Positions 16,168 to 24,428 of a stretch of DNA of 64,000 nucleotides are shown one piece after another. The notes under the pieces are model-generated. The model searched no databases. It was given only the letters and a program-made list of their open reading frames with translations, and was not told where the DNA came from. Within the stretch, counting starts at the first letter, position 1; each line of letters opens with the position of its first letter. A program made the translations under genes and the position numbers. Source of the stretch: Dehalococcoidia bacterium (GTDB lineage: Bacteria; Chloroflexota; Dehalococcoidia; E44-bin15); the NCBI GenBank assembly GCA_035528575.1, contig DATKYK010000020.1, positions 108,484 to 172,483 of the forward strand, written 5' to 3'.

Positions 16168-17349
16168 ATGGATTTTAGCTTCACTCCAGAGCAAGAGAGG
16201 TTCAGGCGGGAGATACGGGACTTTATAAAGAAGGAGCTGCCCCCTGGCTTCGAGGCTGGCGTGGGCGGGCACGTGGAGACGGATGAGGACTGGCTGGTCG
16301 CACGCTCCATGACCAGGAAGCTGGCGGAAAGGGGCTGGCTCAACATAGGGTGGCCCAAGGAATACGGCGGGCAGGACGAGCATATGCTGAGCGTCATCCT
16401 GAACGAGGAGTTGAACTACTACGGTGCCCCCGGTCTGGACTTCGGCGGAGTCGGCATGCTGGCCCCGGCGCTCATGACCCACGGCAACGAGGAGCAGAAG
16501 AAGGAGCACCTGTCCAAGATAGCTACAGGAGAGGTGGTGTGGTGTCAGGGATGGAGCGAGCCAGAGGCTGGCTCGGACCTGCCGAACCTGAAGACCAGGG
16601 CGGTGGATGACGGAGACGACTGGGTCATCAACGGGCAAAAGGTATGGACCAGCCTGGCGCATCACGCCGACTGGTGCTTCCTGCTAGCCAAGACCGACCC
16701 CGACGCCGAGCCCAAACACCGCGGGATTACCTTCTTCCTGATAGACTTCAGGACCCCGGGGATTACCGTCAGCCCGCTGGTCACCATGTCCAAGGAGCGC
16801 TCTTTCTCTGAGGTTTTCTACGATAACGTCAGAGTCCCCAAGAGGAACGTCGTGGGGGAGATAAACCGCGGATGGAAGGTAGCGATGACCGCTGCCGGCT
16901 TCGAGCGCTCCGGCATCTACCGTATCGCCCTCGCTCTGCGGAACGTCGACCGCCTGATAGAATGGTCGAAGAAGCCGCAGCCAGACGGACACACCCCCGT
17001 AAAGAACCCTGTAGTGAGGCAGAAGCTGGCAAACCTCTACATCGAGGGGCGTATAGCCCGCATGCTGGCCTACCGGGTTGCCTGGCTGCAGACCCTGGGC
17101 CAGGAGCCCGAGTGGGAGGCATCGATAGCGAGGGTTTTCGGCTCCGAGTTCCAGCAGCACGCGGGCCACACCGGAGCGGAGCTTATGGGGCTCTACGGGA
17201 TGCTGATGAGGGACTCTAAATGGGCCGACCCAGAATGCAACATGGCGCTGCAGTCCATACTCGGCGTGGGCGCTACCATAGCAGCCGGAACCTCCGAGGT
17301 ACAGCGAAATGCCATTGCCACAAGGGGCCTGGGCCTGCCCCGAGGCTGA
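16168..17349 (+). CDS. Acyl-CoA dehydrogenase, large-type subunit, pair 2
   Basis: 393-residue paralogue of the pair 1 large subunit: 'GMLAPALMTHGNEEQKKEHLSKIATGEVVWCQGWSEPEAGSDLPNL', 'WVINGQKVWTSLAHHADWCF', helix G 'AAGFERSGIYR' with the likely catalytic Glu246, and C-terminal 'AAGTSEVQRNAIATRGLGLPRG'. It starts 40 bp after the preceding subunit behind GTAGGAG, so the four dehydrogenase genes may be one transcription unit or two. Pairing with the next gene (377 residues) mirrors pair 1. Bulky or branched acyl-CoA substrates are typical for such heteromeric enzymes; that is inference. Confidence 0.9.
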   Translation: MDFSFTPEQERFRREIRDFIKKELPPGFEAGVGGHVETDEDWLVARSMTRKLAERGWLNIGWPKEYGGQDEHMLSVILNEELNYYGAPGLDFGGVGMLAPALMTHGNEEQKKEHLSKIATGEVVWCQGWSEPEAGSDLPNLKTRAVDDGDDWVINGQKVWTSLAHHADWCFLLAKTDPDAEPKHRGITFFLIDFRTPGITVSPLVTMSKERSFSEVFYDNVRVPKRNVVGEINRGWKVAMTAAGFERSGIYRIALALRNVDRLIEWSKKPQPDGHTPVKNPVVRQKLANLYIEGRIARMLAYRVAWLQTLGQEPEWEASIARVFGSEFQQHAGHTGAELMGLYGMLMRDSKWADPECNMALQSILGVGATIAAGTSEVQRNAIATRGLGLPRG

Positions 17350-17451
17350 ATCTCTTAAACTACATTAATTGTCCAAATAACATATGTCAATGAAAAATAA
17401 CCGGGCGTAAGTATATAAAAGTTCTAAAAAGTTCAAAAAAAGGAGCGTATT

Positions 17452-18585
17452 ATGGACCTAGGCTTTAGCGAAGAACAGGAGATGCTACGAACTTCAGCAC
17501 GCGACTTCCTTACTACGGAATGCCCCACTGACCTGGTAAAGGAGATGGCCGACGACGAGGTGGGCTACAAGCCGGAGATGTGGGCCAAGATGGCGGAGCT
17601 GGGCTGGATGGGCCTGGCCTTCCCCGAGAAATACGACGGCATGGGTATGACCTTCCTCGATCTGGCAGTGCTCCTCGAGGAGATGGGGCGCGCCTGTCTC
17701 CCCGGCCCCTTCTTCTCCACGGTGGTGCTCGCTGGACTCACCATCCTTGAAGCGGGAAGCGAGCAGCAGAAAAAGGACCTCCTATCAAAGATAGCCTCCG
17801 GCAAGGCCATCGCCACGCTGGCCATAACCGAGCCCAGCGCCAGCTACGATGCGTCGGCGATTACGGTCAAGGCGATGGCCGACGGTGACGGTTATGTGAT
17901 AAGTGGCACCAAGCTCTTCGTGGAGAACGCTCACATCGCTGACTATATCATAGTCGTCGCCCGAACCAAGGAAGGGGGTGCCCCCGAAGATGGGATCACC
18001 CTGTTTGTGGTGGACGGAAAGGCGCCGGGGATAACCACCACGCTGCTCAGGACCATATCCGGCAGCAAGCAGTGCGAGGTCAGCTTCGACAGCGTAAAGC
18101 TACCCAAGGCTAGCGTGCTGGGCGAGGTGGACAAGGGCTGGCCGGTGGTGGAGAAGGTGCTGGAGAAGGCAGCGGCGGCCAAGTGTGCCGAGATGGTCGG
18201 CGGCGCTCAGGCGACACTCGACATGAGCGTGGCCTATGCCAAGGAGCGGATCCAGTTCGGCCGTCCCATCGGCAGCTTCCAGGCGATACAGCACCACTGC
18301 GCCAACATGCTGACCGATGTAGATGGCTCCCGCTTCATCACCTATCAGGCAGCCTGGAAGCTCTCAGAGGGGCTTCCCGCCACCATGGAGGTCTCCATGG
18401 CCAAGGCTTGGACCAACGATGCCTACCGGCGTGTCACCCAGCTTGGTCACCAGATCCACGGTGGCATCGGCTTCTGCATGGATCACGACATGCCGCTGTA
18501 CTTCAAGGCCTCCAAGGCAGCTGAGTCGCTGTTCGGCACCTCCGACTGGCACCGGGAGAAAGTAGCCCAGGGCCTGGGGCTCTAG
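17452..18585 (+). CDS. Acyl-CoA dehydrogenase, small-type subunit, pair 2
   Basis: 377 residues, closely similar to the 14994-16127 product: 'MDLGFSEEQEMLRTSARDFL', 'ATLAITEPSASYDASAITVKA', 'FVENAHIADYIIVVART', 'YAKERIQFGRPIGSFQAIQHHCANM', ending 'DWHREKVAQGLGL'. As in the other small subunit, helix G ('AAAKCAEMVGG') and the C-terminal loop ('GGIGFCMDHDMP') lack a catalytic Glu. The 102-bp spacer before it is AT-rich and could hold its own weak promoter; AAAGGAG precedes ATG 17452. Equal lengths of the two small subunits support duplication of the whole pair. Confidence 0.9.
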   Translation: MDLGFSEEQEMLRTSARDFLTTECPTDLVKEMADDEVGYKPEMWAKMAELGWMGLAFPEKYDGMGMTFLDLAVLLEEMGRACLPGPFFSTVVLAGLTILEAGSEQQKKDLLSKIASGKAIATLAITEPSASYDASAITVKAMADGDGYVISGTKLFVENAHIADYIIVVARTKEGGAPEDGITLFVVDGKAPGITTTLLRTISGSKQCEVSFDSVKLPKASVLGEVDKGWPVVEKVLEKAAAAKCAEMVGGAQATLDMSVAYAKERIQFGRPIGSFQAIQHHCANMLTDVDGSRFITYQAAWKLSEGLPATMEVSMAKAWTNDAYRRVTQLGHQIHGGIGFCMDHDMPLYFKASKAAESLFGTSDWHREKVAQGLGL

Positions 18586-18795
18586 CCAAGAGTTCAGCGT
18601 TTCAGGCGCTTTATGGGCAGGTTGGGGCATCCGCTCCAGGCTACCCGGCATTGTGAGGAGCCGGACACAGTGCTGTCATTGCGACCCCGATAGATCGGGG
18701 CTAGTGACGTGGCAATCCCCGGGCTAGTATAATAGGAGACTGCCTGCGACTTACAAGGGGAGGCCCCCGGTACAATCGGGGGCGGGGGTCTATGG

Positions 18796-19090
18796 GTGTC
18801 CCCCAGATATATTTCTCTCCCTATTCCTAGTAGAAAGGGGAGTCCAGAGGGGTATCCCCCTCTTGCGGGGGGCTGGGGGTGTCCCCCAGATATATTCCCC
18901 CCCCTATTCCTAGTAGAAAGGGGAGTCCAGAGGGGTATCCCCCTCTTGCGGGGGTCTGGGGGTGTCCCCAAGATATATTTCTCTCCCTATTCCTAGTAGA
19001 AAGGGGAGTCCAGAGGGGTATCCTCCTCTTGCGGGGGGCTGGGGGTGTCCCCCAGATATATTCCCCCCTCTCCTTGAGGAGAGGGGGCCA
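18796..19090 (+). repeat. 83-bp tandem repeat, about 3.5 copies
   Basis: The phrase GTGTCCCCCAGATATATT recurs at 18796, 18879, 18962 (one base changed) and 19045, an exact 83-bp period. Each unit contains a G-rich/C-rich pair (AAAGGGGAGTCCAGAGGGG and TATCCCCCTCTTGCGGGGG) that could fold. Single degenerate units appear elsewhere (6400-6450, 38860-38920, 50620-50670, 56705-56750). The last copy ends 10-15 bp before the HIT gene start. The remaining 18586-18795 spacer carries a CCCCGATAGATCGGGG palindrome and no gene. Confidence 0.9.
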
Positions 19091-19099
19091 GGGGGTGAG

Positions 19100-19444
19100 G
19101 TGAACAAGGACTGCATCTTTTGCCGTATTGTAAGCGGCGAGCTACCGAGCGAAACTATCTATCGGGATGATGAGGTCATCGCCTTTCGCGACATACATCC
19201 CCAGGCGCCAACCCATGTCCTCATCATACCCAGAGAACACATCCCGGCGCCTGCCGACATCTGTGCCGAGCACCAGTCACTCATAGGACGCCTGGTCTAT
19301 GTAGCATGCGATCTGGCAAAGAGCGAGGGTATCTCAGAGAGCGGCTACCGGCTGATAGTGTGCTCGGGTCCCGATAGCGGGCAGGAGGTGCCCCACCTCC
19401 ACTTCCACCTTATTGGCGGCCACAGGCTGGGGAAGCTGGTGTAG
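19100..19444 (+). CDS. HIT family (HINT-type) nucleotide-binding protein
   Basis: Histidine-triad hydrolase of 114 residues, probably acting on AMP-linked adducts. It has 'CIFCRIVSGELPSETIYRDDEVIAFRDIHPQAPTHVLIIPREHI' and the catalytic triad motif 'HLHFHL' near the C-terminus ('GQEVPHLHFHLIGG'). The frame is open far upstream through the tandem repeat, but GTG 19100 ('MNKDCIFC') matches the family start and has GGGGTGAGG just before it; upstream codons are repeat-derived. It has no operon partner, as the secreted cluster that follows is on the other strand. Confidence 0.93.
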   Translation: MNKDCIFCRIVSGELPSETIYRDDEVIAFRDIHPQAPTHVLIIPREHIPAPADICAEHQSLIGRLVYVACDLAKSEGISESGYRLIVCSGPDSGQEVPHLHFHLIGGHRLGKLV

Positions 19445-19459
19445 ACCACCTCTCACCGC

Positions 19460-19643
19460 AGCCACACCACTAAATCCTCAGATTAGAAATACTAAGCACT
19501 AAATCCTAAACAAATTCAAAGTCCTAATTTTCAAAATACAAGACCTCAAACCCGGGTGGTTAGGCAGGCCGACGTCGGCCAGCCTAACCCCGGACCCCCG
19601 CTTTTGTATTTCGGTCATTTGTGCCTGTTTAGGATTTCGCATT
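19460..19643. repeat. MITE-like inverted repeat with GGCCGACGTCGGCC centre (copy 1)
   Basis: AT-rich arms (AAATCCTAAACAAATTC on one side, GTTTAGGATTTCGCATTTC on the other) flank a 32-bp palindrome GGTTAGG...CCTAACC at 19559-19590. The same arrangement recurs at about 20520-20680 and 23100-23290, each time directly after the 3' end of a membrane-anchored surface-protein gene. Confidence 0.75.
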
Positions 19644-20249
19644 TCAAATTTTGGATTTCTTACGTCTCCTTATCATCACCCACATTACTAAGCCCAACGC
19701 TATCAGCGAACCTATCACTATCCCCGCAACCGCTCCTCCACCTAACCCGCCACCACCGAGCGTGGGCGTCGGTGTAGCATCGTTAGTAGGCGAAGCAGTG
19801 GGGGCTGCCGTAGGCGCAGTGGTAGGGGTAGCACTTGGTGTCACCGGTGTGCCACTCCAGGCATGCAGGTCAACCTCTACCCTCCTGCCAGACTCTTCAT
19901 GGATAGCGGTTTCGTCTGCGGGCAGCCAACCATCCTCCCCATCAAACCATATCTCGAAGTTAACCTCCGTCCCCACCTCAGCAATTACGCTAGGCAGGTA
20001 GAATTGATTGTCACCCAGTTCCTCCAGGCCGGTGGTTGTATCTTCTAATACCATGCTGTCCTCTAGAACGCGGATGCCAGTGCCAGCAGGCACCGCCTGA
20101 TCATCCACAAATGCGTAGCCTATGTAGGCGCAGGGGCTCGTGGTATCCGCACCGACCGCTGTAGCCATCGACACCGACACAGCGAAGGCCAATAGTGACA
20201 CCGGCATCAACATGGTAGCCACTGTTCGCAACTTATGCACTCTGCTCAT
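19644..20249 (-). CDS. Secreted, C-terminally membrane-anchored surface protein
   Basis: 201 residues. A signal peptide ('MLMPVSLLAFAVSVSMATAVGA') is followed by a small beta module ('CAYIGYAFVDDQAVPAGTGIRV...') resembling the N-terminal modules of the neighbouring proteins. Next comes a Thr/Pro/Ala-rich linker, then the anchor 'GGGGLGGGAVAGIVIGSLIALGLVMWVMIRRRKKSKI', which is a Gly-rich run, one membrane helix and a positively charged tail. The same anchor ends two other proteins in this cluster. It should sit outside the cell, tethered to the membrane. No enzymatic motif. ATG 20249 follows AAGGAGAG. Function unknown beyond surface location. Confidence 0.8.
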   Translation of the reverse strand: MSRVHKLRTVATMLMPVSLLAFAVSVSMATAVGADTTSPCAYIGYAFVDDQAVPAGTGIRVLEDSMVLEDTTTGLEELGDNQFYLPSVIAEVGTEVNFEIWFDGEDGWLPADETAIHEESGRRVEVDLHAWSGTPVTPSATPTTAPTAAPTASPTNDATPTPTLGGGGLGGGAVAGIVIGSLIALGLVMWVMIRRRKKSKI

Positions 20250-20519
20250 TTCTCTCCTTGCTTTCTTACTAAGTCAATTTCGATGCATACCCTTTATGCG
20301 CTAACCCTATTCAGTTAGTGTCATGCTCCCCGTCTACCTGGTGGTGATTCTAAAGCAAAACAGGGTTACTGACACATTTCCCAATGGCTACATAACCCGT
20401 CCTGGTGTGTCATATCAGGCTGAGGGCAACGATAATAACCAGAGCGGGGACAAGGATTCTGACGAATTTTCCCCCACTCATCTCCATATCCTTTCCGAGG
20501 GGAAGAACGAAGCACGGCT

Positions 20520-20680
20520 TCAGGTTAAATTCTAAATACTAATTTCTAAGCACTAAACAAATTTAAAGTTCTAATTTTTAAAATCCAAGACCTCAACCCC
20601 GGGTGGTTAGGCTGGCCGACGTCGGCCAGCCTAACCACGGACCCACACTTTTGGATTTTGGCCATTCGAATTTAGGGTTA
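20520..20680. repeat. MITE-like inverted repeat with GGCCGACGTCGGCC centre (copy 2)
   Basis: Same layout as 19460-19643: 'TTCTAAGCACTAAACAAATT' arm, palindrome at 20605-20636, then a T-rich arm. It lies immediately 3' of the 20683-21159 gene. The remaining spacer 20250-20519 shows no gene. Confidence 0.75.
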
Positions 20681-20682
20681 TA

Positions 20683-21159
20683 TTATTCTCTTCTCCTTAT
20701 TATGAGCCATATTATCAAGCCCAACGCTATCAGCGAACCTATCACTATCCCCGCAATCGCTCCCCCGCTTAACCCACCACCACCGGGCGTAGGCATCGGT
20801 GTACCGATGTAGAGGCGGACCTCAGGTGCTTCCATTGTAACGGAAACGTCCGGTGTCTCGGTGGCGAGTTCACCATCGACTTTGAAGCTAATAGGCTCAG
20901 TCGAGTTAATCTCCGCCCCGGTCACCGGAACCTCCAGGATAGCTACTCCGTAGGAGCTGGTTAATTCCCAAACCCGTGGAGCTGTCTCGCTTCCTACATA
21001 GGCAGTGACATTATAATTTGCGCCCACAAGCGCACCATCCTCATATACGATGCAGCGGTACAGGGAGGGAGGGAGCTGGGCCCCGGCAAACAACGGGAAC
21101 CCCAAGGCCACCACCGCCGCTAGAAAGATAATCGTAGCTAGTATTCGAAACTTAGTCAA
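20683..21159 (-). CDS. Secreted, membrane-anchored protein with shared N-terminal beta module
   Basis: 158 residues. A signal peptide ('FRILATIIFLAAVVALGFPLFAGAQ') leads into a module 'LPPSLYRCIVYEDGALVGANYNVTAYVG' through 'ISFKVDGELATETPDVSVTMEAPEVRL'. That module is also at the N-terminus of the 24429-25679 and 25729-26619 products. The C-terminus 'GGGGLSGGAIAGIVIGSLIALGLIIWLIIRRRE' is the common Gly-rich membrane anchor. Start is TTG 21159 behind GAAGGGA. It is the minimal form of the family: one extracellular module plus anchor. It could serve as a membrane-proximal partner or inhibitor; no function is shown by the sequence. Confidence 0.8.
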   Translation of the reverse strand: MTKFRILATIIFLAAVVALGFPLFAGAQLPPSLYRCIVYEDGALVGANYNVTAYVGSETAPRVWELTSSYGVAILEVPVTGAEINSTEPISFKVDGELATETPDVSVTMEAPEVRLYIGTPMPTPGGGGLSGGAIAGIVIGSLIALGLIIWLIIRRRE

Positions 21160-21212
21160 TTCCCTTCTCCTTCTTTAGTTAATTCATGCATTCTTGATCT
21201 TACTGTACAAGA

Positions 21213-23084
21213 CTATGACGGCTGTGGTATCTCCCAGGTGCACGCACTCTCCACGATGATGAGGTAGATGTTCCAGTTCTCCAGCGTCTCCAGTGTACTC
21301 TCCGGCCAGCCATCCTTAAACCACTCCCAGGTCATGGCAGCCTCATCGTAGTACCATACTAGGATAAGCTCACTAGGTGGAGTGACGTTAGCCAAGACAA
21401 CCTCAGCTCCGCCATAACGCCTGGGGAAAAGCGCCGTTGAGTCATTGTTGAGTCCGTGCGGGAACTCCCAGATAAACGGGGTAGGGGTAGGCGTGGGGGT
21501 TGTGGGCGGTGTGGGCGTCGGTGTCATCGTGGGGGTTGGCGTGGGAGTCGGGGTAGGTGTAGGTGTAGGTGTAGGTGTAGGTGTAGGTGTAGGCGTGGGC
21601 GTGGGACCGCCGCTTGTGGTTACCCCGGCCCGCAGGCAGGCGTTGTAACCATAAGGGCCCAGATCATGCCAGGAGCTGCCACCGGTACTGAAGAAGCTCA
21701 CCCCGGTCTGTATGGGGGGATCTACTCCATATTCTATTAGGTCTTGGTACTCTACAGGCAAGGGGAAGCTATAGCCCGGCGTTGTCATCTCTACCGCAAC
21801 GCTAAACTGCTGGCCGCTGGTGAGCGGTACAGGGATACTAAGCGGTATTGAATAGTAGCCAAGCTCATCGCATGTTCCCGTCTGGTAGGCAAGCTGACTT
21901 CCGAAGGAGCCATCATAAACGTAAAGCTCGTACCCTGCATTGTTGCTGGTTGTCCAGAACTCCACATGGGTTAGGTCGCCGTCCTGCCCCGAATTGAAGA
22001 CACTGCCCATCCACAGGGTTGGACTACCCAGACCGACAGAGCCTATCCAGCCGGCTTCATCCCAGTAATACAGATTCTCGTTGGGGTCGTAGTCCTGGTA
22101 GCGATAGGAGGCCACCTCCTGCATGTTCGCCGAGCCGTAGCACAGATAGAAATACCCGCTATCTCCCCAGCCGGTGCCCCAGCTATTCTTTACGATCCAC
22201 GCCCCGGAGCCGCCACCGAGCGGGTGCGCTATGCCATCATCCCACCCTACAATAGAGACGAGGTGATTGGCATCTGCCGTGCACCCTGGATAGTAATAGA
22301 TGAACCCCGGGTATATGTAGGCATCGTTGTGATAGTAGGCCATGGAGACCGGCCCGTCGTTGTAAACGGCATCCTTAACCTCAGCGGTATCGTTAGGGTC
22401 ATCGGTTATCCAGCGATACCCCGTGACCCTCTTGATTGTGGAACAGCTATCGTTGCAGGGCTCGGTATCGATGGTGCCCGTGTTGTAGGGGTCACAGGAC
22501 TCGAGCCTGGTTCCTTTCTTGGTGAGAATATCGGTGGCAAGCCATGACCAGCCACCTCCCATACAGCGGTTGTTAACCAGATAGACCCATGATGGGTCGG
22601 TGCAACAGGCGACATTCTGCTCGGAGAAATCATACTCCACCCCATCCTCAATCAAGACCCTCGATTCCAATGCGGAGAGCGTGCCGAATATCCAGCAGGT
22701 CCCACACGGATTCTGATCCTTAACCGGGGTCACATCGCCCGAATCACTCCAGTTAAAGGCGCTGGGCAGTATTTGTGCCCCTCCTCGCCTCACCGGGATG
22801 TCCTGGAGGTGGCTCAGGTCCATCGGCGGGGGCAGATAGCCGTAGAAGGGCTCCGGTGGATTCTCGATGCATTCGACGAAGTCGGGATTGAGCGGCGCCG
22901 CCTGGAGCTCCTGAGGAGCCTGCTGCGACACTTCGGCGGCACCAGCACCAGCCAGCCGTTGCTGCAATGGGAGGTCGGTTACCGATCCGTCCAGAGCCTG
23001 AGCCACAGCCCCTGCCACCAGGCCGAGGCTGACCACCATCACCAGAATCGGAATGATAATTCTGCTCAAGTTCCTCTTTCTCAT
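21213..23084 (-). CDS. Secreted papain-family (C1A) cysteine protease with Thr-Pro linker and C-terminal FPHGL module
   Basis: 623 residues. Signal peptide at 5-30, a propeptide-like segment to about 105, then a peptidase C1A domain. Catalytic residues are Gln124 and Cys130 in 'DQNPCGTCWIFGTLSALES', His274 in 'ADANHLVSIVGWDD' and Asn300 in 'WIVKNSWGTGWGDSGYFYLCYG'. After a lectin-like or jelly-roll segment (about 330-485) comes a repeated Thr-Pro linker and a last 85-residue module starting 'WEFPHGLNNDSTALFPRRY'. The same end module closes two neighbouring proteins. ATG 23084 is preferred over TTG 23090 because AAAGGA lies 6 bases upstream. It could process or degrade proteins at the surface and is a candidate maturation enzyme for the cluster. 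Confidence 0.9.
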   Translation of the reverse strand: MRKRNLSRIIIPILVMVVSLGLVAGAVAQALDGSVTDLPLQQRLAGAGAAEVSQQAPQELQAAPLNPDFVECIENPPEPFYGYLPPPMDLSHLQDIPVRRGGAQILPSAFNWSDSGDVTPVKDQNPCGTCWIFGTLSALESRVLIEDGVEYDFSEQNVACCTDPSWVYLVNNRCMGGGWSWLATDILTKKGTRLESCDPYNTGTIDTEPCNDSCSTIKRVTGYRWITDDPNDTAEVKDAVYNDGPVSMAYYHNDAYIYPGFIYYYPGCTADANHLVSIVGWDDGIAHPLGGGSGAWIVKNSWGTGWGDSGYFYLCYGSANMQEVASYRYQDYDPNENLYYWDEAGWIGSVGLGSPTLWMGSVFNSGQDGDLTHVEFWTTSNNAGYELYVYDGSFGSQLAYQTGTCDELGYYSIPLSIPVPLTSGQQFSVAVEMTTPGYSFPLPVEYQDLIEYGVDPPIQTGVSFFSTGGSSWHDLGPYGYNACLRAGVTTSGGPTPTPTPTPTPTPTPTPTPTPTPTPTMTPTPTPPTTPTPTPTPFIWEFPHGLNNDSTALFPRRYGGAEVVLANVTPPSELILVWYYDEAAMTWEWFKDGWPESTLETLENWNIYLIIVESACTWEIPQPS

Positions 23085-23099
23085 CCCCAAATCCTTTCC

Positions 23100-23290
23100 A
23101 GCACGATTAAATTCTATATACTAATCTCCACTATCCAGGTTGTAGAAATGCGAAATGCCAATATCTAAATCCTAATTTTCAAAAATAAAGACCTCAACCC
23201 CGTGCGGTTAGGCTGGCCGACGTCGGCCAGCCTAACCCCGAACCCCCGCTTTTTGATTTCGGTCATTAGTATTTGTTTCGTATTTAGGAT
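23100..23290. repeat. MITE-like inverted repeat with GGCCGACGTCGGCC centre (copy 3)
   Basis: AT-rich arms around a palindrome at 23206-23237, 3' of the anchored cohesin gene and 5' of the protease gene. It is very similar to the copies at 19.5 and 20.6 kb. Confidence 0.75.
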
Positions 23291-23294
23291 TTTG

Positions 23295-24347
23295 TTATCC
23301 CCCTCTCCTCATTATAAGCAACATTACCAGTGCCCCCGCTATCAGCGAACCTACCACTATCCCGGCAATCGCGCCGCCGCTTAACCCGCCGCCATCCGGC
23401 GTGGGTGTAGGTGTCGTGGTCGCCGTTGGCGTTGCCGACGTTCCGATGCAGAAGGTACAATCGGTCACTTCATCCGGGATTATCGGCTGCGGATCGCCTG
23501 CCGTCCCGTCATTAAGCGCTATCACAGTAATATCCAGGTCGCTGCAATCGCCACTACTGCCTACCGCATTCAGCGTCACGGTGCCAAATGTGATAGTACC
23601 TGTAGGCCCCGGTGAAGCACCTGTAGCCGCGGTCATGGTTGTGGTGTCGCCCACCGTATTATAGGCAACAAAGCCAAGGTCTCCATCCGCCACATTGCCT
23701 ACACTGACAACAGCCGTATTAACTGTAAGCGTTATGGTAGCTGAACCTATGCCTTCCGGGTCATCGGTAGCTATGGTAATGTCTACATCACAACTGCCGC
23801 TCTCAGGCACATCTGAACAACACTCAATAGCTACCGAGGTGCCCACTATCGGTGTGGGTGTTGGTGTGCTACTGGGCGTGCCCGCCGGCGTGGCGGTAGG
23901 GGTTACTGCTGGCGTGCCCGTCGGCATCGGTGTGGGGGTGACCGGGGGCGCCCAATCCACGGAGAGGTCCAGTTGGGTTACCTCTCCACTTTCGAAGGTG
24001 AAGTCCTGGTCTGCTCTTTCATAGTTGATATAAAAGTCAATGGTGTCACCATCGCTGATATCCTCACCCTGGACCAGCAGATTAGCCTTGGCCTCCTCTG
24101 GAGGGAGGCCCACGCCCCAGCCGTAGCTTCCCAGATCCCAGGTGGTAACGCTGCCGCTATCGATATCATGGACCTTCGCCGAAACCAGCGTTCCCACCGG
24201 CGCCGGCTCGCCGCCGATGGTAACATTCCCGTAGAAAGCATGGGGTAGTAGAGGGATAGACTGGGCAGAGACCGGGGACGCAAAACACAGCAGCAAGAAA
24301 GACAGGCACAAACCGAGTATTATCCTGTGCGGTATATTCCAGGTCAT
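23295..24347 (-). CDS. Membrane-anchored cohesin-domain protein (one cohesin)
   Basis: 350 residues. Signal peptide ('IILGLCLSFLLLCFASPVSAQS'), an N-terminal beta module ('LPHAFYGNVTIGGEPAPVGT...'), a Thr-Pro-rich linker, and then a cohesin-like domain at about 168-305. That domain has 'SCDVDITIATDDPEGIGSATITLTVNTAVVSVGNV', 'GDLGFVAYN' and 'GPTGTITFGTVTLNAVGSSG'. The end is the Gly-rich anchor 'GGGLSGGAIAGIVVGSLIAGALVMLLIMRRGG'. Cohesins bind dockerins; a dockerin is encoded 4 kb upstream in the same cluster (28525-33123). This protein could therefore be the cell anchor for a dockerin-bearing partner, analogous to anchoring scaffoldins but using a membrane helix instead of an SLH domain. ATG 24347 follows GGGGGAG. 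Confidence 0.82.
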   Translation of the reverse strand: MTWNIPHRIILGLCLSFLLLCFASPVSAQSIPLLPHAFYGNVTIGGEPAPVGTLVSAKVHDIDSGSVTTWDLGSYGWGVGLPPEEAKANLLVQGEDISDGDTIDFYINYERADQDFTFESGEVTQLDLSVDWAPPVTPTPMPTGTPAVTPTATPAGTPSSTPTPTPIVGTSVAIECCSDVPESGSCDVDITIATDDPEGIGSATITLTVNTAVVSVGNVADGDLGFVAYNTVGDTTTMTAATGASPGPTGTITFGTVTLNAVGSSGDCSDLDITVIALNDGTAGDPQPIIPDEVTDCTFCIGTSATPTATTTPTPTPDGGGLSGGAIAGIVVGSLIAGALVMLLIMRRGG

Positions 24348-24370
24348 ATTCTAAAAACTCCCCCTAAATT

Positions 24371-24402
24371 CAGATGGGGGCTTTAATTAAGCCCCCATCT
24401 GG
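24371..24402 (-). terminator. Hairpin terminator after the Fn3 surface-protein gene
   Basis: Perfect stem CAGATGGGGGCTT-TAATT-AAGCCCCCATCTG just 3' of the 24429-25679 gene and before the start of the cohesin gene on the same strand. It is likely a transcription terminator; the T-tract is poor. Confidence 0.7.
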
Positions 24403-24428
24403 TATAGCTTTGCTTAAATACTACTTAT

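Noticed and set aside
18796..19090. CRISPR array
   Set aside because: Repeats are contiguous 83-bp units with no unique spacers and no cas genes nearby.
18594..19116. Minus- and plus-strand frames through the 83-bp repeat
   Set aside because: Period is not a multiple of three and the translations simply cycle through repeat phases.
21445..21648. Plus-strand frame encoding a Gly-Val repeat
   Set aside because: Antisense of the Thr-Pro linker of the protease gene; low-complexity shadow.
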